From positions 77,001-141,000 of the forward strand of contig CAJQUW010003459.1 in NCBI GenBank assembly GCA_907163375.1: a stretch of 64,000 nt of DNA. The letters are read 5' to 3'. Below, piece after piece: positions 38,801 through 50,800 of the stretch; the first letter of the stretch is position 1; each line of letters starts with the position of its first letter. The translations under genes and the position numbers were made by a program. The notes beneath the pieces were generated by a model, which ran no database searches, was not told the origin of the DNA, and saw only the letters and a list, made by a program, of their open reading frames with translations. This stretch comes from Prostheceraeus crozeri. Lineage: Eukaryota > Platyhelminthes > Polycladida > Euryleptidae.

Positions 38801-41800
38801 AAGTTTGGCGGAGTTAGACAAAGTTGAAGTTAAGGCGATGTTTAAGGGTGATCCATTTTTTATGAAACAATCTGTACTATGCAGACACGCATGCTTAGCT
38901 ATTTTAAAGGTATTTTAGTAGTGTGACTGGAACAGTGGGTAAGTGCTTGTTCCAGCGATCTATGATCTAGGAGTTGATCCCTGAAAGTGCAATTGGAAGT
39001 TGGCAGAATGGGTATCTGGACAAGAAGAACCACAACGCGCTCCGGATAATGTCAGCACTGGCCAATTCCCACTGGATAGTAGTGACGCTAAAACTTCACT
39101 TTTAATATCTACTTAAGATTGAAAGATAGCCATCGAAATTAAATGGTTACTACTTGTTGTTGGAAATCACGTAAATTTCCCTGGATGTTTTAAATTGACA
39201 ATAAGAATGAAATGCGATAACCGATGATCAACTTTTCATGCAAATGATGTTTGGCTGTTAGGATTCGAACCTCCGACCACATGTTATCAATACCTGTCGC
39301 TCTACCATCTGAGCTAAGAGCCGTTTACATGCGACAGATTTCATTTGGCAGTATCATTATCACCACACATGTGTCATTCAATTGTGGATCAGCAAATGCA
39401 TATTTCGCCACAATTGACTGCCGATAGAGACCAGTCGAGGGGATTGATGTCCATCAAAGCATCTGAATACATATCGTAAATGCAGATTACTATGAGAATG
39501 AAATGAGATGAACGACAGATCAAATTGCCACGCAAAAGATGAGGGGATGCGATCGTTTTCCCTTATGAATGAACATGTTACTAGTCTCGAAAACAAATGA
39601 AAAAGAGTAGAATGGTGTGAGTGACATTTTAAAAGAAGCGCTGTTGAGCGGCATCGCGAGATGTGTGGACGAGTAATCACGGCTTGCCCTCGATTTCCAC
39701 GACGGAAGAGTTTGTACGCAAAGAATGTCTCGTGGCAGATATACAGTTTGCCGCATTTCAGAAAATGGTCGATTCAGCGATGGTAGCGTCAGGATTTCGT
39801 TCGACCTATATTTATTATATGTGCATATATTATATTATTCTATGCATTTGGCGTGGTGGACGAGCATAGTGACGACCGCAAATTTTGAAAAAAGTTGCGC
39901 AGGCCCAAAAAAATAGCGTAGCAACAAAATTTCTTCAATTTTGGTGTTAAGGTAAAGCGAAACAATGATACAGGGTGCGGCATAAAACCGTGACTTAATT
40001 TTAAAGTAGCATAACTTTCTCATCATCCAATAGAAATTAACAAATATGGTCTCATTTCGAAGACAATACACATCTTTATTACGATAATCAACATTGCAAT
40101 TACTGCATTTGAGGATGAGAGTATAAGGTTCATGCAAAGCAGAGTAACTCGAAAGCCAAGAAACTAGATGAAAAGAACAACGACTGAATGGAAAAGCAAG
40201 CCTACTTCCAATTATTCACTTAAACGGTAATCATCATGGCACAGTCTTTCTGTTGCAGATGATCACACATGAATCTCGCATTTTCCTGTTTTACTTCCTC
40301 CAAAGTATCCACGTCTCTTCCAAATTACGCTTGGGACACTTCCACAAAGTAATTTTTCAATGGATTGTTTGGCCTCACATCAAACGCAGACATGATACAA
40401 AGGGTTTTATGGTAATATATACCATTCATGCGATACATTCATTCACTTCTATTGCGTCAGTCGAAGCTGTAGCGAACCTTGCGCAGCAAATTGTAAGAAA
40501 TGCTTTAATGCACTTTCGGTCAAGAAAATTGATTTTCTAACTTATGCTTAAACCAATCCTCCATACATCGTATTTATTTGTTGCAATTCAGCCTAGTGCA
40601 GTATGATATGTGTCTTAACTCATTATAAATTTCGCTATGCTTGGGACACTGAAGTATGGAAAGTGAAGTTCATAGTAAGCAGTATAAAATGCAAATTTCT
40701 GCTATGTCAAGATATCGTTTGAAAACTTACTTCACATGTGCTCGGTTATACAATTACACTTTCTGCATCGCTATTAGTGTGGTGTATTTTTAAGCAAAAC
40801 CTCACGCTCGGGACATAATGCAATTTTGAACTCCTTTTTTCTTCCTGATGAGACGAGTCTCACTTTCATATGACATGTGCAGCAGGCAATACGATGCAAT
40901 TGTTCTTATTTTTGAAAATTCATCTAAATTTGTGCATAAATCAACCCAACATTTTTCATTTATTTAGAAATCTATATGCTTATTGAAATATTCTAGAAGC
41001 ATAGTATGAATGCAGTAAGTGAAAAAGTGAAATTCTTAAAGCTGCATTTGAATGCCAATTCGAGGGCTAATATGATGCAATAGGACTGAAAATGCCAAAG
41101 CAGACCACAGACAGTTGCCAGACAACCAAACTTATCTATAGAACATGTCCTTGTCAACAGGTACATGCACTAGAATTGGAACTGGCCCGGATTTCACGGT
41201 CGGGGTCCTCCGCTTTTTGCATAACATTGACTTTAATCTGTCAAAAAGGATTACATTCAATAATCTTTAGTTCAAACAAATCAAAAAACTGCGGAGATAC
41301 GTCGCACGATCTCTCATCAATTTGCGTGTGATTGGATCTGTCAAATAGCGTCTACATGCGGTAATTGACACAATGAGTAAGTAATTTATGCCTGATTAGA
41401 TAATTGCTGATGCATCACTTGGCCCGCCGAATCAGAGTTAGATAGACTTTTCGGCAGCCGGCATAATAACTACGAGTAACATGTCGGACCTGTTCCAGGT
41501 TTGTGCGGCACTACGATGAAACATGATTGCAAGTATCTGTGAAAAACGCACTACAGCCTAATTCACTCATAGTTCATATTCCTGTATAATAAAGGCTGTA
41601 TTTACATTTCCATTCTAGGCGCAACATTCAATTGTATTACATTAGGTTCTCACAGGGAATTATATCAGGGAATTATAGATAGTGTATCGGGAAGAACAAC
41701 GCACGATGTTGCGAAATCTGCCTTGACAGGGAGAGGGTTAACATCTCGCGCTGCAGTGACTGCTTACATGACAAAGATAGAGCGAGAAGCTGTCCCTTCC

Positions 41801-44800
41801 AAGTTCCAATGCATGCGATAACGTGACTCACACCTTTCATTACCTATGTGTAAATGTGTTAGCTGGGACATTGCTTCGTCTTGCTGACTATCAGACTCCG
41901 ATTCTCAACTTCGCTCGCCATAACGTGCATTACCGTGTAACATATATTTTAAAGACAACGTTCAACCGATGGTGTTTTTGTGCTGCGTTCCTAATTGTCG
42001 CAGTGGCTATAAGCCCAGGAAAATTAGGTCATTGAGAAATGCTCAATGTTTCAGTTTCCAACAGACCCTGCTCTACATTCAAGATGGATGTCTGCTATCC
42101 CACGAAAGGATTTTACTCCTAATGAGAATCACAGTGTGTGTGATTCTTCAACACTTCAACGACCACGACTTCGAAACAACGTCGACCGACTCACGTGAAA
42201 GTAGACGGGAGAGTAGATTATCGCAAATTCTTCAGAAGAAACGATTGAAATCAACGGCAATTCCTTCAGTGTTCCCAGAGTGTCCTAAATATTTCACCAA
42301 ATCTCCAACTGTTCCCCGATCTTCAAATTCGACTGCTGATTCCCGACGGTCCTTTGAGAACAATAGAATTGAGAATTTGATCAGAGAATCTATTGAGGAA
42401 GATTCGTTTGATTCTCTCGATGCTCTGCGTTCGAAACTAAGTGATTCTTCATGTCACCCTCTCCCCACCAATATTGTGAAGGTAGATCATCAGTCGTGTT
42501 TGATTTTTATGTACGTCAGTGTTTCTAACATCGAACTTATGGCTCCTGTTCACAAAGCTACGGTGATCGTCGACGAAAGCATGAGCGTGCGAGTATTCGT
42601 GCTGTCATCAAAGTTAGCGAATTCCAACTTTCGCCATATCTTCAGTGGAGATAAAGTAAAAACTATTTCTCAACTTTGTAACGTTATTGCCTATACGAAG
42701 AATTTGTCAGAAAAACATTTAGATAACAACAGTAGCTCTCAGTACCTAGAACTCGCTGCTTCTTTTCTTGAAACATTTTTAGATTGTGAAAGTCAATCAG
42801 ATGACCCCGAATTTGAAATGTACCACCTAGTAAATTTTGTTATTGAGCAGCTACGACTTTGTCAAGTACCAAAGAATGCCAGAAAATATTCATGTAAGAC
42901 GTTGGCACTTTCTTTTTTGTGGCAGATTACAAGTGCATCTTTGTATAATAAATTAAGAGATATTTTCATTCTGCCCTCTATGACTACGCTGCGTTCATTG
43001 TCTAGAGGATCTGCAGTTGAAACCTGTTCGATTGATCTCGAGTATCTGCAAAGGAGATCAAGTTTTTTGGATGACAGAGAAAAAATTGCTACATTGATGA
43101 TCGACAAAGTCTATACTGCTCAGAGTGTAGAACTCAGTAATGGACAATTTGTAGGTTATACATCGGATGGCATACCCGCCAAGACCGTTTTAACTTTTAT
43201 GATTCAGTCGTCTTGTTCAAAATATAAGGATGTAGTGTGTTTAATTCCTGTGTTTCGATTTAATTCCGATATTTTGTACAATGAGTTTATGAGTGTCATT
43301 CGTCAAATTGATTAACTTTTTCATGTTGTTGCTGTTTCAACTGACAATCATGTGATCAACCGCTCTTTTTTCAAGCGACCATATTCTCACACGAATGTAC
43401 AATTGTTTGTCAAAGAATGAACTAAAACGAGTGAACAAAAAAGATGAGTCGGCAAGTATTACAAAAAAATGCAGGAAACTTCAGAGTGATTTTTGATGTA
43501 CACAATGGTTGTCAAATCATGTAAATATGATGTTGTAAATATTCCTTCATTTTCTGTAAATAGTTCTTGCAATATTTTCTTATTTGTTGGATGAATGTTT
43601 TAACACGAATTTTTGTAAATATTGCAAAATTATGTAAAAAAACAAGAAACTGTAGAGAAATGCTGCAAACTGTAATAAATTTTCTTGTCATATTCTTCAT
43701 TGCTTTAATTATTTATATAGTGTATAAAGATGGGGATGTGCGTATATACATGAGTTATGATATGCAATTAATAGTTGTACATAGCGATTTAGTATCTTGA
43801 CTTAGGTAACATGAGTGGTAGTGTTCTAAACTACTAATGAAAGTAACCCTCATTATGTCAGTAGTGCGACGTTGTTGTTCTTCCCGTAACAAAAGATATA
43901 ATCTATAATTCCCTGGGTTCTCAACATGTTGTGATATATCCTTATAACATAAAGTCATCTGCTCGATGGAAGATGAATTTATCAATTAGCATGAAACGAC
44001 CCCTGACGAACGATATAACCGACGTGTGTAAATGCGAGATGCAACAGGTCCGAAATATTCCAGAGCGAGCCGCTGACCATGCTGTACCAGCCTTGACCGG
44101 TGACTGATCGTGCAGGCAACTGCTTAAAATCATACAAGAGGTTAATAGTTAATAATCTTATGTGCTCAATAAGACTGATAAGTCACATAGCCTGTGGCAA
44201 TTAAATTTTTTATCATATCTCTGGCTTATATGTGATTCATTAATGTAATTCGCTAAATGCTATGCATGTCGTGTTTAAGCTTGACTGATTGAGGCTTCAA
44301 TCATATCAACGGTTGATAAAAAAATGTTATATTTATGCAATCTTTGACTTAAAGAAGTATTGAGTTAACTAGAACCACTGTAAAATCAAATTTAGATCGA
44401 TGCAGCTCTGATTTTATATGGGATGGTTATTGACATAAACCATTTCTTTTGACCTAGTTGCAATAGTGAGTTTATACGCTTGTCATCTCTTTCACACTCA
44501 CAATCTACAGTATAGTCACCTCCGCATCATGCTAGTTTTAGGAATACGTCAATAACAGTAAATTACATCACATAAATTACAATAAAAGCATGAACACAAG
44601 ATTTAATTTGTTTGAAAAAAGGTGTCCTTTTAGTTACTTGAAAAATAAAAAATGCCACAACTAATTTCTTCATTATAATTTCCACGAGATCTTCCCTCCA
44701 GGTCTCATCATGGTGGATACAATGGAAATGAACATAAACCTTTGGTACACACTGCTATTGACTGTCAACACGATATCCATGCAATGTGTATAGCAGCGGT

Positions 44801-47800
44801 GTTTTAGCGAACAACGAAAACTTAAACCACAATTCAGTTGACACTTCCTCGCTTTTCCATCCCTAATATGCATGCTGCCAATTTGTTTTGTCCTACTACA
44901 AAGGCTTACGAAGTTGTCCTAGCCTACAAACGCTCGGATGACAAAGCCTAGTCGTATTTTGCACATGCGGTGCCAACCGGATCAGTAATCAATCAGTTTG
45001 TGCTGAATGGCAATGAATTCATAGCTCGATGTACGTAACTGTCATTGTATAGTCAGAACTATTATTCTTCAATACAAATTTAAAGCACTTTATTTTGATT
45101 TTCAGAAGCTTCTCCATAGCATGTACCCCTCCAGTAGAATGTGACTTTGTATTTTTTTAGAGGATAAAGGAAATAAGAGACGCTCAGTTTTTTACTGAGC
45201 CAGTAGCCACACCGGACTGTACTATCTAATCCGACTAATAACGGTCCATCGGCAATGATTCAAGTATCTCGCAGGTGTCATCGAGATACAATAAATGTGA
45301 CATTCAAGATAATTGTAAAATAGCCGAATTATTGTCATGAATTCACAATATTTCCAACACCAAGACGATCTCAATTTCGGAAAGCCACAGCCAACGACCG
45401 ACATCTTTTCCTAACTGGCCAATGATCACCAACAAAAGACAGGCAATAAATTATTTTGAGACATCAATCGAATGACTTGGCTGAGATTGTAAATAGAATT
45501 GCTGAATTTTTCGAATCTCCTTAAGCTGAGCCACTTTCTAATTCCCGAGCAAAACGGAAATTTAACATTTAGTTAGATTCTTCTAAACGAAAATGATGCT
45601 GTGTAATGATACTTCGTGAAAGTGGAAACTGGGAAGTACTTATCGATGCATTCACCAAAAATATTAGCTTCCTTTTTTTGCATGATTTTCTATGCAAATT
45701 GTCCGTTGCGCTCGGGACAATTATGTTGCTCTACATCTCGCTTCCAATCTGACCATAATACTTGCGCATCATGCATTGTAACTATGATGATCTATCTTGA
45801 CATGAACATGATGTTTAAGTTAAATAGGATATGCTGTCAAATAGGCTATTCATCTTAGAAATAAATAACATAGCGCTTCTAATACTTTAGATTTTGTTCA
45901 GATGCAGAAACCTGAAGATAGAAAGTCTGCCTGCCATTCGATGCATAGACCGGTATATTATAGAAAGAAATACCGACTTATGAAAAAAAGCTTGTCTTCT
46001 TCTGATCAACATCTAGAAATACTTTAATAAAGAACAAATTCGTTGCAGTCTAAAAGAATAGCGCAGAAATATCGGAAAAGGAAAAAAGCAGCGCAATTAG
46101 CGCAGTTAAGCAAAAATAGCCCAATGCGTTAAAACAGAGCAGCAGTGGTCACGGACGAGTCAAGGCTGTTATTGTCATCAAGGAACCTTGGATGGCTGAT
46201 GTTATCTATCAGAGATTGTGACTCCTTTTGTTATTCCAACAGTATAGGGGCACCATCTCATTATCCAAGATACCAATGTGCAGTTACACCGAGCACACCA
46301 GCCAGGTGACAACAGTTCAGTAATTGAGTAGGCCTATCTCCCATGGCCTTCACGCTCTCCTGATCTTTCACCAATCGAGATTGCGTGGAATGAACCTGGT
46401 AAAAGGCTCAAAAACTCGTATCCACATTCTCCTTCCAATTTCGAACAACTATCCGAAAGATTGGTTGAAGAGCAGTGAGAACGCATTGAGCAAGAGAGAT
46501 CAGATGAATTCTATTAACAATAGAATTTGAGCTTGCATTAGGGCTATGCAGGTTGCTCGATGTGTGAAATAAATCTTATCATTTGAAGTTATAGTTTTGA
46601 TGCTACTTCATTAATGAAATTAATGTTTCCCATAATTCGAAGTGTTAAGATTTTTTGTCACGCAGTATATTATAGGTCCCCGTTAAGTGATGATAATTAG
46701 ATGGCTGTGGGCAATTATCCTGTACAGGTGGTACCAAAAGCCTTTACAAAGAAGATTTGGTTGTGACGGTGGTGCATTCTACATTTTATATACATGTACC
46801 GGAGCACCCGACGCGTTTTGACTGCAGTATCAAGGGAAACTCAGGCAGCTCCTTACATGAGTAGATGAAACTCGTCGACATTTAAATTAAGTTCCGCTAT
46901 AACTTAGTGAGCTAGCAAAGGATGCACTGGATTTCAAATCCGGTCGTATTTTTAGTTTATTAAAGGTTATCATATAAAAGCATTTTATGTGATGCCATTG
47001 CTAAGTAATTACACTTCTATTGGGCATAATCCACGGATTGCAAATACCCGGGTTTTTCCGAGCACACGGATGCCAGATCCTAGATCCGGTTGGATCCCGG
47101 ATCCTACTGTCAAAAGTGGTAAAATTACGCATGTAATTCGTTTACATTAACAATCAATATGAAATATTGAATAGCCCGTTTTCTAGATGCGTTTCAATGA
47201 TGCCATATTGAAATCCTAGGATTTTGCTATCGCCAACTGCAGCTGCCACTCCGGTTCTCAGTTGTTATTATCTTTTTTTACAATTACCGTCATTACTAAA
47301 TATCAATACATGATAAAGAGTATCTAAAATAACGGTAATAGAATCTGAGACCGACTATACAGAAATGCGTACTCTTTCTTGATACATGATAATTAAAACT
47401 GTATTTCTTAATTAAGTTTATATTTACCACGATTGTCGATCAAAAAAGAGATAAATCCAGAAAACTTTCAATAACGATGTATAAGTGTATTTAATTAAAA
47501 GAAAGGAAAGACAGCAAACTTGCTTTTATTTGTGCTTATTAAATAAATATGCGCATGCCCCCCTGTTATTTATTTCATAATAATTACAGCTATCAGTGGC
47601 GTCTTCTCCGTACCTGCGAGGCCTTCGCCGCATCCTCAAAAATTATTTACCAACATTTATAAAAATGAAAAGTGTCATCATTCATTTAAATTCGATAGCT
47701 TCTCGTGATTGCTGTGCACAGCTTTCCGTCTCAAAATCGGACGCTCAACCTCAAGAGTGAACAATTTTGCAGTACGTGCTTAAATCACAGCTGTTTTCTT

Positions 47801-50800
47801 CTAACAATTAGACACACAAACTAGTCGTGTGTTCAGACCACAGATTTAGAGAGGAACAGATGAACTATTTACACAACTGCTTGAAGCCGGTAAACACAGG
47901 ACGAGAGAGACACTGGTTTGCGATAGACGGGCAAGAAACAAGTCGCGATATGATTACAGCGATGACTGCTGCAGAATAAACATACTTGAATAGCTTTCAT
48001 TGTCATTTTGTCAAATGATTTATTTGTCGGATGCGAAAGCAAAAATACGAGAGCTTATTATTTTTATTAAAAATACAGCTTTATTTGTCAACAAAGTAAG
48101 CAGGCTCAATGAATTGTGTCACACCTATTAATTAGTAAATAAAGTACCCAAGTAGCCTCTTTTAGATTAAGTCATTCAGATTCAAGTTTTCCCCATTCAT
48201 CGCAGAATGAAAATTTTTAAAATGAGAATACATCCACACCAAGTTAAAATCAGTGATCAATAATAAATTGCTAATATCATAATTAATCGCTATTAAAGTG
48301 AATTCTGTATCAAGCAAAACGTCTTTCCGTAGTGCATTTATGAGATATAGATAATTCAAACTTACCAACGTTTTCCTGTGATAATGTACATGATGATGTG
48401 CAGCAAAAACAATAGGGGATTTACATTTCTATGTTTTATTTACCCCTGAAGAGCATCAACTTGGTAGCCTGCTGTCTCGACTGGACATCCGTTGAAAATA
48501 TGTTTCTTTCAAAATATATTTTTCCATACTTTAACAATCGAAGTCGAATGAATTGGAAAGCAATTATTCTTACCAGGGTTATTAGGTGATTGTTTCTTAA
48601 GGCATCATTATCAAAATAATGGTCTGTCAGCTCTGAGAATACAGTATCAACGTTGATCTTGTTCAGGACAAAATGCTCCACTTTAATGTCCAAATTGCAT
48701 CCTGTAGGGAGAGTGGAGGCATTCCATACTCCAGGAAACAATGATCTGAAAGCAACTTCAGCCACTTTAATTATAGTAAATACACCAAAACTAGGTGGTA
48801 TTCGTGGAGCAAGTTGCGGGCCAGTTTTAATAGATGACAAGCGTCAAAAATCCAATAAATTTTCTCATCTTGACGAATACAAAATGAGTCTTTACATTTT
48901 TCGGGTCAGTAGCAACTCCTAACTTTTCAGCAGCTTTAAAATTGACGGAATTTCCATCGCAAACAAGACATTTGACTAGCGCGCCGACTTCATAACATTT
49001 CTTAATAATCGTTTGAATCATGGATGCAAGAACTTCGCCATTCAATTTACTGGTGAAAAAATATGCAACAGGGCATAAATTTCAACAGGCAACTTCAGTC
49101 GACTCAGTGCAGCGATCTTTGTCATCCTTTTTCTTTCGTGAAGTCAAATCAGCTTTAAAGTCGCTCTCCAAGAAATGCTCACTACACACGAATGAAACAT
49201 GTCGAGCTGGCTTAAGATTCTTTCGCTTGATCCTCCGTAGCCACTGCTCAAGCAATTGAGGGTTGCTGTGCGGAAACTCGTGAAAAGAAATATTCGAATA
49301 TTTCGATACTCTGTTCGTACACTGAGGAACACAACATGAAGTCACCATTGCTCCAGAATTATCATGAAAAAGTAACAGGTCAGTTTAAGAACAGCCCACT
49401 TATTACGATATGAAGTATACACCTGTGACGACTTATCATTTAATTAAATCAAAATTCTTGTTAAGCAGCCCTACAGAATTGCTGTTGAATGATGTCGACA
49501 TCAATTCATCTCAAAATGGACTTAGCACACATATATGTCATACACATGAGCATAATCATCAAATTGTCAAAAACGTGAGATGTTATCGCCTCAACGCGAT
49601 AACCATCCCATCTGGTCAACACATTTCTTGCCTGTCTATCGCAAATTGTCATCAAAATAAACACCGATCGGCGGGCTTCAACGCCGTCAGCGTGAATTGC
49701 GGAAAGCAGTTCATCTGTTCCTCTCTAAATCTGTGGTTCAGACGGAGCACTGATGTTCAGACAGCGAAAGAGAGTTGTGTGCGTGTGATGCAGTAAGCGC
49801 ACGCGCCCGCGCTAATATTGGCTTTCCCGACAGACATAATGCTTTGCCTTCTCCAATTTTTGCAATGAAATTCTACGCAATTCTTGATCGAGGCGTGGTA
49901 CCTAAATATAGTAAGGGAAGCGCAACCCAATTGTTCCTGGATTCGCTTAATGTCAGAGAGGCCATCACGTCGACAGTAGTAGATGGCTGACGTTCAGACA
50001 AGACTGCGATCAGATGATTAGCGTTCTCCAATGAATGCAGAGTAATGCATCTGACTGGACACCCAGATTCGGTAGAATTCCATAATTTGTTTTTACGTGA
50101 TTGATATGACGCTATGTTTAGTACTGCAGATGAGATCATAACCACGCCTTTCGTCCGAAGGGAATATACTGAAAGGATGACAGTCGTCAAGCAAGGTAGG
50201 CCAACACCTGATATAAAATGAAAGTAGTCACTGAGAAAGAAATAAGAAGCACTACACAAGACATTTTAGTGCATCAAAATTTCAAACATGTGAGTGGCTG
50301 ACCGGCCGTGAGAAACACAAGAAACTGTTGGCCTTGCCTTCTTTTTCTCGAGAAAATGTGGTCTGGACAGACAGGGGATATAGTAATCTCAGCTCCTTGA
50401 GTAAGGCGGTTAAGCGACATGAGCAATCACTTCCTATGTGCACTTTCACTTGACCTTAAAAATGTTCGGAAAATTGTTATTAAAAATTCAGCTTTCAAGA
50501 AAATTAATGTTTTAACAAAAAAGTGCTTCGTATAGAAATAGTATTCAATGCCGAGTGAAGGCCTATGGTCAGGGAGCACGCGACGCCACTGACAGCTATT
50601 ATTCATTGAAATTAAAAGCCATTCTTATGATGGTATTTCGACTTCACGTGCATAAATCACGTTTTTCGTAAATTTTGAAATACCATCGCATGAATGTAAG
50701 ACTGTCGAGCATTTCATCCGACATTCGGCCGCAATGTTTTACTGCGAATTATGCAGCGGCAAAGAATGCTCGTTCTGCTTCACAGCTGGTACTTTGAATA

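Noticed and set aside
39969-40540. A mariner element starting tacagggtgcggcataaaac
   Set aside because: Only one terminus is visible. No inverted partner was found, and the minus-strand translation near 40.3 kb is too weak to call a transposase.
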